From NCBI GenBank assembly GCA_029934915.1, contig JAOZLI010000198.1:1-5041 (forward strand): DNA of 5,041 nucleotides, read 5' to 3'. The stretch is from Desulfocapsa sp. (lineage in GTDB: Bacteria; Desulfobacterota; Desulfobulbia; Desulfobulbales; Desulfocapsaceae). The translations under genes were made by a program, and so were the position numbers. The notes beneath the pieces are model-generated. The model was not told the DNA's origin. It saw nothing but the letters and a program-made list of their open reading frames with translations, and did not search any database. Each line of letters opens with the position of its first letter. The first letter of the stretch is position 1. This document shows, one piece after another, positions 1 through 5,041 of the stretch.

Positions 1-1
1 T

Positions 2-49
2 TATAAGCAAGACAAGAAGAGTGGTGCAAGAGCTTTAGATGTATGCTAG
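2..49 (+). CDS. Possible C-terminal tail of an upstream gene (partial)
   Basis: Reading frame 2 is open from the window edge to a TAG at 47-49 and would encode a 15-residue tail ending in ALDVC. It would end 35 bp before the lipoprotein start, a normal spacing for genes in one operon. The evidence is weak: frame 3 is also open from the edge to a TAG at 36, and 45 bases without a stop is expected by chance. No family can be recognised. If real, the lipoprotein gene may belong to a longer transcription unit that starts outside the window. Confidence 0.18.
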   Translation, partial: YKQDKKSGARALDVC

Positions 50-84
50 TAATAGATCCTGTAAAATTAAATATCAGAGGAACA

Positions 85-537
85 ATGAATTCAAAAAAAC
101 AGTACCAATATTATGTGTCCCTTGCCTGTGCTTTCTTATTGCAAACAGGGTGTTCCATCTCCTATTCTTTAGAAAAGTCGTCGGATTCTGTATCAGCAAG
201 TCTTGACTCTATAACCTCCATTTCCACCTCATCATCTGGAGGTGAAAAAGAAAAAATAAATACTACTGGGTCTCTGTATGTGGAAGATATTGCCGCCATC
301 ACTGTTCTGTATGTCAGTCGTGATCAAAACACTGATGAATATCAGCGCCAGGTTACCAAAATTGCAGCGAATCATGGGGTAAGCGATTGGGAACAGGAAA
401 AAAATACCTTTCTTGGAATGGGTAAGGGATTGAGGCGTGCAGGGGTCAGTGAAGAAGAAATTTCCAATTTGTCCTATTTCAGATCCATGAGTGATGACGC
501 CAATTTCTCCGAAGTTCTCAAAGGCTACCGTATGTAG
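85..537 (+). CDS. Small putative lipoprotein (150 aa), partner of the DUF4105 gene
   Basis: This is probably an exported, lipid-anchored envelope protein; its biochemical role is unknown. The chosen start is ATG at 85, preceded by AGAGG at 76-80. An in-frame ATG at 43 has no ribosome site and would put 14 extra residues before the signal peptide. From the chosen start there is a short N-region with KK, a hydrophobic stretch at about residues 10-20, and a lipobox-like LLQTGC with Cys23 as the likely lipidated residue. Position -3 is Gln rather than the usual Leu, which lowers certainty. Residues 24-60 are Ser/Thr-rich and look like a flexible tether. Residues 64-150 look like a compact, mostly helical domain (YVEDIAAITVLYV, NHGVSDWEQEK, GMGKGLRRAGVSEEEI). 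From memory this resembles a family of small putative lipoproteins of unknown function in proteobacteria. The stop lies 6 nt before the next gene, so the two are very likely co-transcribed. Confidence 0.85.
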   Translation: MNSKKQYQYYVSLACAFLLQTGCSISYSLEKSSDSVSASLDSITSISTSSSGGEKEKINTTGSLYVEDIAAITVLYVSRDQNTDEYQRQVTKIAANHGVSDWEQEKNTFLGMGKGLRRAGVSEEEISNLSYFRSMSDDANFSEVLKGYRM

Positions 538-543
538 GACAGC

Positions 544-2349
544 TTGAAAAATTGTTATCTGTTTCTTTGTTTATTGCTCCTTTGCTTACCGGTGTTGGCG
601 TGGTCGTCTGAGTCTTCCCAAGAGGCTGGAATTGACAGTGTTGAGTTTCTTTATATCAATGCCAATGCAGGTGAGGCCTCCGGAGGGCATACTGCTTTAC
701 GAATTGGTGACTCCGTTTTTCATTATCAATTCTTTCCGGATGATACCTTTCTTTTAGTTCGTGAATCCTGGGATGCATTCCGTTTCCTGTATAACGATCT
801 CCATAATCGTAGTATTGCCAGTGCCTCCCTTCAGCTTGATATCTCCATTGCAAATACTATTAGAGAGCATTTTACAGAGCTTCTTGCTGGGCAACAGATT
901 TTTTATGATGAATTTGCGGCAGTACAACAGGAAGAACTGCTTCTTCTGCAGCTTGAAGAAGGTGGAATTCTTGAAGTTTCAGTGAATTGCCTGGGGTTTT
1001 TTAAAAACGAGAATAATGCTGATTTTCAGACAAATGTTTTTAGAAACGTTCTTGACGGGTTAGAAAGTGATTTGCTAAGCAGTCTGATTGTAGAAGCGGA
1101 TGAGGTCTTACAAAAACATGTTCAGCAGGTTCATGGTGGAGAGCGGTTACTGAAGGATTTTGTTGAGATCCTCGCCTGGCGTGAAGCTATTCAAGTGCTG
1201 GCGGACGGACGTCCATTGAGGCCTGGCGTACTTATTGGTCCTATGGCAGAAGAAGGTGAACTTGATGCTCGTGAAAGAGATGGTCTTGAAACGTTTTCAG
1301 GGAGTCTGATTCGTTCCATTACCAAATTACTTTATTCGTCACGTCCCGATAGAGGGGAAACTCTTCTGCTGCAGCTTGCCAGATATCTTGCTGTGCAGCA
1401 ATCCCTTTTCGAGGGGAAGCTTGTAACACTGGACCCTTTCTTTGAAGATGTACGAGTGGTCGAGCTCACAGATGAAGAGATAGGAGAAGGGATTCTTGAA
1501 GAGCTGCAGCAAGGTCTTTTAAAACAGTCAATGACTCGTCGAGAGTTATTCTTTATTGAGAAGCAGCATGGTGAAATTGCCTATTCGCTTTTAGAGACAA
1601 GCCGTGCCAGGGCATTCGAACTAGCGCAGGTAAATGACAGACAACGCAGTGCGAGAATTCTTGTTAACGTGACGCTGCCCACTCGTCCAGAGGTCGTTTT
1701 GTTTCCATTTACAGGTATCGCTAAAGAAACTCTTCGGCATAACATTAGTCAGGTTCAGCAGGAATTACTTGAATTGCAGGAAAGAAGTGAAGCGTTGTAT
1801 GGCTACAATCTCGTCTGGCGTAACTGTGCAACAGAACTCATACGATCGCTCAATTCGACTTTTCCAGATTCGGTATCTGGCAGGGAATCCTTAGGTGGAT
1901 GGCTGGAACCTGACAGTGGACTTCTCTTTATCCCTTTTATTTTTTATGAACAGTCCTTGTCTGCCTACTCACTACAGCATGAGCAATTTCTACAGGCCAG
2001 ACGTTTACGCAATCTTGAACGCCAGTATGAAGAGGAAAATGATCTCTGGGTGTGGTTGAGGGAATCAAATACCCTCAGTTCTACGCTGTATGATTCACGT
2101 GCTAAAGATACGGCCTTTCTCTTTTTTACCGATGATTCTTTTCTGTTTCGTCCTTTTCAGGGCGCTTTAAATATTGTTTATGCGGCACTTCATGGGGTCG
2201 TTGGAATTGGACTAATTCCTTTTGATGGCGGGGCACATGCAAATCAGGCACTTCGAGGTATCTTTTATAGCCTTCCTGAATTGGCATTTGGAAATATCAG
2301 AAAGGGAAGTTATTCCACCGCGGAATCAGTGCAAGGTACAAATCCATAA
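544..2349 (+). CDS. Exported DUF4105-like protein with permuted papain/NlpC-P60-like catalytic motifs (601 aa)
   Basis: Likely an envelope protein with a cysteine hydrolase- or acyltransferase-type fold; the substrate is unknown. The start is TTG at 544, supported by AGGA at 536-539, which overlaps the upstream TAG stop, and by the signal peptide that follows directly (hydrophobic residues 4-19, likely cleavage near Ala19-Ser22). There is no usable ATG nearby. Residues 33-62 carry GGHTALRIGD with His49, then FHYQ with His60; a VWRNCATEL motif at about 424-432 supplies Cys428. His before Cys is the order of circularly permuted NlpC/P60-like enzymes, and the match is to DUF4105 (Lnb N-terminal periplasmic domain-like). 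About 380 residues separate the two motifs; part of this is helical and Glu/Gln-rich (for example about 400-418). Residues 541-559 are hydrophobic and lead into a conserved-looking tail with PFDGG (559-563), SLPELAFGNIRKGSY (576-590). I recall similar tails in long DUF4105 homologues. Cys149 is a less likely nucleophile. It follows the lipoprotein gene by 6 nt. The family call is fairly firm; activity is inference. Confidence 0.85.
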   Translation: MKNCYLFLCLLLLCLPVLAWSSESSQEAGIDSVEFLYINANAGEASGGHTALRIGDSVFHYQFFPDDTFLLVRESWDAFRFLYNDLHNRSIASASLQLDISIANTIREHFTELLAGQQIFYDEFAAVQQEELLLLQLEEGGILEVSVNCLGFFKNENNADFQTNVFRNVLDGLESDLLSSLIVEADEVLQKHVQQVHGGERLLKDFVEILAWREAIQVLADGRPLRPGVLIGPMAEEGELDARERDGLETFSGSLIRSITKLLYSSRPDRGETLLLQLARYLAVQQSLFEGKLVTLDPFFEDVRVVELTDEEIGEGILEELQQGLLKQSMTRRELFFIEKQHGEIAYSLLETSRARAFELAQVNDRQRSARILVNVTLPTRPEVVLFPFTGIAKETLRHNISQVQQELLELQERSEALYGYNLVWRNCATELIRSLNSTFPDSVSGRESLGGWLEPDSGLLFIPFIFYEQSLSAYSLQHEQFLQARRLRNLERQYEEENDLWVWLRESNTLSSTLYDSRAKDTAFLFFTDDSFLFRPFQGALNIVYAALHGVVGIGLIPFDGGAHANQALRGIFYSLPELAFGNIRKGSYSTAESVQGTNP

Positions 2350-2475
2350 ATTACTAATAACGAATAGCTGGCACGTTTTGTAGGTCTGTAATAAATAATA
2401 ATAAAAAATAATATTTAGTGTCTCTTGTGTTACGCCTACTTGTCTGTTATTGTTGGGATACCGTGTTTTGTTTAA

Positions 2476-2484
2476 TGGTAATAA
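2476..2484 (+). promoter_or_regulatory. Candidate extended -10 element for the parA-like operon
   Basis: TGGTAATAA reads as an extended -10 (TG, one base, then TAATAA at 2479-2484). No good -35 hexamer sits 16-18 bp upstream; TTGTTG at 2450-2455 is too far away for this -10 (23 bp) and only 15 bp from an alternative TTTAAT at 2471-2476. Transcription would begin near 2490, so that the inverted repeat at 2495-2514 would fall in the first transcribed bases, a plausible operator position. The call is weak because A/T-rich DNA gives many such matches. Confidence 0.25.
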
Positions 2485-2494
2485 ATACAACAAT

Positions 2495-2514
2495 ATATTA
2501 TTTATTAATAATAT
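2495..2514. promoter_or_regulatory. Inverted repeat, candidate operator before parA
   Basis: Two 8-bp arms, ATATTATT and AATAATAT, flank the 4-bp spacer TATT. The repeat ends 19 bp before the chosen ATG. Its inner half-sites TATTAT (2496-2501) and ATAATA (2508-2513) recur, without the spacer, in the palindrome before the second gene of the cassette. Autorepression by the small partner protein binding upstream of the ATPase gene is usual for type Ib partition operons. The low complexity of the sequence makes chance inverted repeats fairly likely. Confidence 0.4.
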
Positions 2515-2533
2515 TTAATAGGGATTGAGTCGG

Positions 2534-3160
2534 ATGATAATAACCGTTGCAAATACTAAGGGTGGTGTAGGAAAAACCACTATTGCTGTAAATCTTGCCG
2601 TGGAAGCTGCCCGGTCAGGTAAAAAAGTTCTGCTAATAGATACTGATCCTCAGGGTTCTTCCATTGCATTTCGTGCAGAAAGAGAAAAAGATGATATCAA
2701 ATCCGTTGCTCTGGTGAGTGATAAACTCCATAAAGATATCCAGGGTTTTACAGAAGCGTTCAATTATATTGTCATCGATGCCGGTGGACGGGATAATGCT
2801 ATTTTCAGGTCGGCGGTAGCAGCGTGTGAGTTTTTACTCTTACCAGTATTGCCGTCACAGTTTGACGTGTGGGCCGCGGAGGATGCAATAGAGGTATTTA
2901 AAGAGATTCAGCCTTTTAACGACATGAGGGGACGAATATTGTTAAACAAGGTGAGACCAAATACAAAAGTTTCTGCTGAAGCACAGGAAGCACTAACGGA
3001 ATACAAAGAAGATCTTCCCTTGTTGTCGGTACAGCTCCATGACAGAGTCGCGTATAAAACATCGATAAGTAGTGGGCAAGGCGTTACAGAATATGAGACA
3101 TCTGGCAAAGCAGCAATGGAAATAAGGGCACTAGTCGAAACGCTAAATGAAATTAAATAA
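2534..3160 (+). CDS. parA: ParA/ParF-type partition ATPase (208 aa)
   Basis: A cytoplasmic deviant-Walker ATPase that would dimerise on ATP and position DNA or another cargo. The motifs are clear: KGGVGKTT at residues 9-16 with signature Lys9 and Lys14, LLIDTDPQG at 33-41 (Walker A'), and YIVIDAGG at 78-85 (Walker B). The run [14 protein letters not shown] (101-114) and the tail [11 protein letters not shown] with TEYE (171-188) are typical of the family. There is no N-terminal HTH extension and the length is close to plasmid ParF (about 206 aa), so it fits the small type Ib group rather than P1/F-type ParA or MinD; no MinD-like C-terminal amphipathic helix is evident. The start at ATG 2534 is preferred: AGGG at 2520-2523 and GAG at 2527-2529 precede it, and the protein begins directly with the first beta strand. 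A TTG at 2525 would add three residues but has AGGG only one base away. It lies 22 bp before the RHH-like gene and was probably transcribed with it. Confidence 0.93.
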   Translation: MIITVANTKGGVGKTTIAVNLAVEAARSGKKVLLIDTDPQGSSIAFRAEREKDDIKSVALVSDKLHKDIQGFTEAFNYIVIDAGGRDNAIFRSAVAACEFLLLPVLPSQFDVWAAEDAIEVFKEIQPFNDMRGRILLNKVRPNTKVSAEAQEALTEYKEDLPLLSVQLHDRVAYKTSISSGQGVTEYETSGKAAMEIRALVETLNEIK

Positions 3161-3170
3161 TATTAAATAG

Positions 3171-3182
3171 TATTATATAATA
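3171..3182. promoter_or_regulatory. Perfect 12-bp palindrome abutting the start of the second cassette gene
   Basis: TATTATATAATA is its own reverse complement and ends one base before the ATG at 3183. It fills the position where a Shine-Dalgarno site would be; the whole 22-bp gap (3161-3182) contains only one G and no purine-rich ribosome site. The half-sites TATTAT and ATAATA match those in the inverted repeat before parA. It may be a protein binding site, or simply an unstructured A/T leader that lets ribosomes start without a Shine-Dalgarno. In an A/T-only tract of this size, a palindrome of this length has an appreciable chance of arising at random. Confidence 0.4.
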
Positions 3183-3455
3183 ATGAAAACGAAAAGGAAG
3201 ATATCTGCGGGTTTAGATAGCCTGGATACCGTAATTTCAAAGGGAAAGGCAAATATTGAGAATACAGGCGGGACAGCAGCAAAGGCAAAACGTGGCAGGG
3301 GACGCCCAAGGAGTAAAGTGAAAAAAGTCCAATGTCCCTTTTACCTTCCCGAAGATGTTGTCCGTGCAATTTCCGATAATTGCAGAGGTAATAAATCGGT
3401 ATTTGCGGAGGATGTTTTTAAGTTTTACTTTGATAAGAATGGAATTGAATATTAG
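3183..3455 (+). CDS. Small RHH-like DNA-binding partner of ParA (ParG-like centromere-binding candidate, 90 aa)
   Basis: Probably the DNA-binding adaptor of the partition cassette and repressor of its own operon. It begins 22 bp after the ATPase gene, the place occupied by parG-type genes. Residues 1-45 are basic and probably disordered: KRKISAGLDSL at 4-14 resembles the N-terminal ParA-contacting motif of classical ParB proteins (GLGxGLxxL type), and RGRGRPRSK at 37-45 is AT-hook-like. Residues 47-85 fit a ribbon-helix-helix fold: a strand KKVQCPFYL, helix one PEDVVRAISDNC, a GNKS turn (69-72, the usual G-x-S/T position), and helix two SVFAEDVFKFYFDK. Small size, low sequence conservation and position match ParG-like proteins, but no specific family can be named. 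The ATG at 3183 is the only reasonable start; it has no Shine-Dalgarno and is preceded by a palindrome. Role is inferred from context and fold pattern. Confidence 0.8.
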   Translation: MKTKRKISAGLDSLDTVISKGKANIENTGGTAAKAKRGRGRPRSKVKKVQCPFYLPEDVVRAISDNCRGNKSVFAEDVFKFYFDKNGIEY

Positions 3456-3509
3456 GCGTGTGGGTTGCTGTGCTGTAAAATTATATTGGTTCTCAAGGTA
3501 CTCTTAAAT
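3456..3509. other. Convergent intergenic gap
   Basis: These 54 bp separate the ends of the RHH-like gene (+ strand) and the permease gene (- strand). A bidirectional terminator would be expected here, yet I find no GC-rich stem with a T-run on either strand. Near-direct repeats GGTTCTC (3488-3494) and GGTACTC (3497-3503) are visible but do not pair. Termination may depend on Rho, or transcripts may run into the opposite gene. Confidence 0.4.
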
Positions 3510-4394
3510 TTATTCGAAAATAGTGGTAACCAGCAAACCGACAAAAATAACCGTAGTTGCGGTAATCTTAATTGTTGTGATACGTTCAGATAAGAGAAGG
3601 CGGGAAAAGAGGAGAACGAAGATGATGGAGGTTTGACCAAGCATAGTCACCAGAGAGACGTTTTCACTTTGCATCGAAGTGGCCCAGAAATAGGTGCCGA
3701 GAAAATCACTGAAAAAAGCTCCTCCCAGCAGAAATCCAAACCCCTTTACTGGTGTCCGAAATAATTCTAAGATAACGCAACCGTTACGACAATTTGAGAT
3801 AATCATAAGAAAGGGAAGGGCAATAGCGATACGCAGGACAATGATTCCAAGAAGATCTGTTTCCGCCAGTAAAGGCTTCATAGTTATGGTACCTACGGCA
3901 GCAGCCGCTACCGACAGAACGGCATAGAAATACCCGCGTCGATGTCGTTGAATATCCTCAAACAGTGCAAAACGAGGGAATGTCAGCAGAGAACCACTGA
4001 CAATGAAAAGCCCGCCGATCATCTCAAAAGTGCTGAGGATTTCTTTTAAGAAAAGAGCCGAAATGAGGATGACAATCGGTGTATACAGCATGCCGGCAAT
4101 GGTTATTGCAGACGTATCAGTTTCTGATAGAGCCTTCATGAAAAAGGTTTCAGAAACAACTATTCCGAGAATTGAACTGAGTACCAGCAGGGGGATAGAG
4201 AGGTTTGCAAAGGAAGGAATGGTTTCCCCTCGAAACAGCATGATAGAGATAAACAGTATGGTAACAAAAAAATGACGGCAGAAATTCCTTGCCGTGACCG
4301 AAAGTCCTCCGCCCCCTTTTTTCATCAGCACTATTCCCAGCGCCCAACATAGCGCTGAGAAGAGTGCGGCATATTCGCCAGAACTGATACTCAT
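3510..4394 (-). CDS. EamA/DMT-superfamily permease, ten predicted helices (294 aa)
   Basis: An inner-membrane transporter of the drug/metabolite transporter superfamily, probably exporting or importing a small metabolite; the substrate cannot be read from sequence. Hydrophobic segments fall at about residues 8-24, 43-54, 66-89, 95-116, 124-140, 155-175, 180-199, 219-240, 246-268 and 275-293, which gives ten helices in two five-helix EamA repeats. Family-like features are the first-helix ALCWALGIVLMKKG, the FLKE after helix 4 (115-118) and its counterpart LLLSERIT in the second half (about 266-273), both at the end of the fourth helix of a repeat. Length is normal for the family. The ATG at 4394-4392 has an in-frame TAA only 9 nt upstream and no Shine-Dalgarno of its own; it overlaps the stop of a possible leader ORF. 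It lies 68 bp downstream of the tRNA methyltransferase gene on the same strand and may be co-transcribed with it. Confidence 0.9.
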   Translation of the reverse strand: MSISSGEYAALFSALCWALGIVLMKKGGGGLSVTARNFCRHFFVTILFISIMLFRGETIPSFANLSIPLLVLSSILGIVVSETFFMKALSETDTSAITIAGMLYTPIVILISALFLKEILSTFEMIGGLFIVSGSLLTFPRFALFEDIQRHRRGYFYAVLSVAAAAVGTITMKPLLAETDLLGIIVLRIAIALPFLMIISNCRNGCVILELFRTPVKGFGFLLGGAFFSDFLGTYFWATSMQSENVSLVTMLGQTSIIFVLLFSRLLLSERITTIKITATTVIFVGLLVTTIFE

Positions 4395-4408
4395 AGAATA
4401 TTATTCAT
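4391..4408 (-). promoter_or_regulatory. Possible 5-codon leader ORF translationally coupled to the permease gene
   Basis: On the minus strand, AAGG at 4418-4415 stands 6 nt before an ATG at 4408-4406. That ATG opens Met-Asn-Asn-Ile-Leu and ends in TGA at 4393-4391, which overlaps the permease start as ATGA. The permease ATG has no ribosome site of its own, so ribosomes finishing the leader could restart on it. The ORF is tiny and could be accidental. Confidence 0.35.
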
Positions 4409-4462
4409 TTGTAACCTTAGTGGTGCAGTCCAAGTGAATCCTCAACTTTTCTGTTTCATTCC

Positions 4463-5032
4463 TTACTTATACATGGTTGGATCTTTGATGTATTTCTCAT
4501 CATGGTGACCAAGCTTTTTTTCTGTTGCTATGTTTTTTTCACTATGAATGATATCCACCGACGGAATATAGGGTTTGATATCTAGTACCGGGGTACCTTC
4601 AAAGGCATCGATCCCACTTAAGCTGAGAAGACCTTTTTCAATATCGATACTCTCCAGTTTAACCACAGAAAATCCAATAGGATTAGGTCGTTTAGGGGAA
4701 CGTGTGGCAAAAAGACCGAAGTGATGCTCGGATTTGGGTGGGTTAACAGTAGGTGACCAGGTTTTTGTGATATTGAAGTAATACAAGACAATGATGTACT
4801 CAAACTTTTCAAGATCAGCCAATCCTTTTCTGTAAATTTTATCTATCTCTATGACAGCTTTGGTTTCAGGTTCTAAAATACCTTGACGGGGTGCCCCTGT
4901 ATCCTGGTTGTACGGAGTATGAAAAACACCGATAGGACGAAAGTTAATAGCCTCCTGTCCTTTAATTTGTGGATGCACGGGGTAGATCTCTTGAACCAGG
5001 CCGGAACTTTCGCCTGTGTGAATCTGTGTCAT
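4463..5032 (-). CDS. trmO: TrmO/TsaA-type tRNA methyltransferase (189 aa)
   Basis: Predicted SAM-dependent methyltransferase that in characterised TrmO converts t6A37 to m6t6A37 in threonine tRNA, refining decoding; it acts in the cytoplasm. The TsaA-like beta-barrel domain spans about residues 30-160, with FRPIGVFHTPY (31-41), GAPRQG (46-51), FATRSPKRPNPIGFSVVKL (108-126) and GIDAFEGTPVLDIKPYIPSVD (140-160); these are the hallmark cofactor- and substrate-site motifs and none looks damaged. About 29 residues follow the domain, so the longer C-terminal domain of the E. coli enzyme (about 235 aa) is absent. The first 30 residues precede the usual family start. The ATG at 5032-5030 has GGA 6 nt upstream, at the very window edge. 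An in-frame GTG (Val19) has no clear ribosome site, so the ATG is kept. The neighbouring permease gene follows on the same strand. Family call is firm; the exact tRNA target is by homology only. Confidence 0.93.
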   Translation of the reverse strand: MTQIHTGESSGLVQEIYPVHPQIKGQEAINFRPIGVFHTPYNQDTGAPRQGILEPETKAVIEIDKIYRKGLADLEKFEYIIVLYYFNITKTWSPTVNPPKSEHHFGLFATRSPKRPNPIGFSVVKLESIDIEKGLLSLSGIDAFEGTPVLDIKPYIPSVDIIHSEKNIATEKKLGHHDEKYIKDPTMYK

Positions 5033-5041
5033 GTCGTGTCC

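Larger units (their letters stand above)
2407..2517 (+). repeat. Two exact 11-bp direct repeats, 100 bp apart
   Basis: AATAATATTTA is present at 2407-2417 and at 2507-2517, with identical orientation and a start-to-start distance of exactly 100 bp. A near copy (AATAATATTAA, one mismatch) lies at 3156-3166, overlapping the ParA stop codon. All lie in A/T-only surroundings, so chance recurrence is a real possibility. They could be binding sites of the RHH-like protein. Confidence 0.4.
2350..2533. promoter_or_regulatory. AT-rich repeat-bearing leader of the partition cassette (candidate centromere/operator region)
   Basis: This 184-bp gap separates the envelope gene pair from the ParA gene and is visibly more AT-rich than the genes. 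It holds an A/T-only tract at about 2387-2417 built from ATAATA units, a mixed stretch (2418-2480), and a second A/T-dominated tract at 2479-2520 that contains an inverted repeat. The 11-mer AATAATATTTA occurs at 2407-2417 and again at 2507-2517. In ParF/ParG-type systems the DNA upstream of the ATPase gene serves both as operator and as partition site, which makes this the obvious place to expect binding of the downstream small protein. No Rho-independent terminator for the preceding gene is visible. Function is inferred from position and repeats only. Confidence 0.5.

Noticed and set aside
656..985. Open frames on both strands inside the DUF4105-like gene (minus 853-656, plus 761-985)
   Set aside because: They overlap a clearly coding frame with signal peptide and family motifs, show no recognisable motifs, and are of a length expected by chance.
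2350..2400. Rho-independent terminator after the DUF4105-like gene
   Set aside because: No GC-rich stem followed by a T-run could be found on the plus strand.
2387..2417. Simple ATAATA tract as a tandem repeat or CRISPR-like array
   Set aside because: It is short, irregular and A/T-only, with no spacers; it is better treated as part of the A/T-rich leader.
3163..3369. Minus-strand open frame over the RHH-like gene
   Set aside because: It mirrors the RHH-like gene and shows no domain pattern; the plus frame has fold pattern and operon context.
3694..4275. Plus-strand open frames of 77 and 90 codons, antisense to the permease
   Set aside because: Their translations are basic and low in family-like pattern, as expected for the complement of hydrophobic helix codons; the ten-helix permease frame explains the region.
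4421..4462. Separate promoter for the permease (TTGGAC with TACAAA on the minus strand)
   Set aside because: The hexamers are only 14 bp apart and poor matches; co-transcription with the methyltransferase gene is a simpler reading.

Overview
The window reads as a stretch of chromosome from a Gram-negative bacterium of moderate-to-low GC (about 40-45% by eye). A lipoprotein signal, an envelope-type DUF4105 protein, short Shine-Dalgarno sites and occasional TTG starts fit this. The first two proteins resemble families I associate with Desulfobacterota and some other proteobacteria, but I cannot fix the taxon. No transposase, integrase, replication gene, rRNA, tRNA or CRISPR array is visible.

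Left block (+ strand, 85-2349): a small lipoprotein is followed after 6 nt by a 601-residue exported DUF4105-like protein. The latter has a circularly permuted papain/NlpC-P60-like arrangement (His49 early, Cys428 late). They look like one transcription unit working at the cell envelope. The first 49 bases may hold the tail of another gene.

Middle block (+ strand, 2350-3455): an AT-rich 184-bp region with inverted and direct AATAAT-type repeats leads into a 208-residue ParA/ParF-type ATPase. A 22-bp all-A/T gap (but for one G) carries a perfect 12-bp palindrome, and then comes a 90-residue protein with a basic tail, an AT-hook-like motif and a ribbon-helix-helix (RHH)-like C-terminus. The organisation is that of a plasmid type Ib (ParF/ParG-like) partition cassette, but it sits among ordinary chromosomal genes. 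It could be a relic of an integrated element or a chromosomal cargo-positioning system. The small protein probably binds the AT repeats, represses the operon and stimulates the ATPase.

Right block (- strand, 5032 to 3510): a TrmO/TsaA-type tRNA methyltransferase gene is followed after 68 bp by a ten-helix EamA/DMT-family permease gene. The permease start codon overlaps the stop of a possible 5-codon leader ORF that has the only good Shine-Dalgarno site nearby. This block converges on the partition cassette across 54 bp with no evident hairpin terminator.

The most interesting part is the partition-like cassette and its repeats; next are the lipoprotein/DUF4105 pair and the possible coupled leader ORF.
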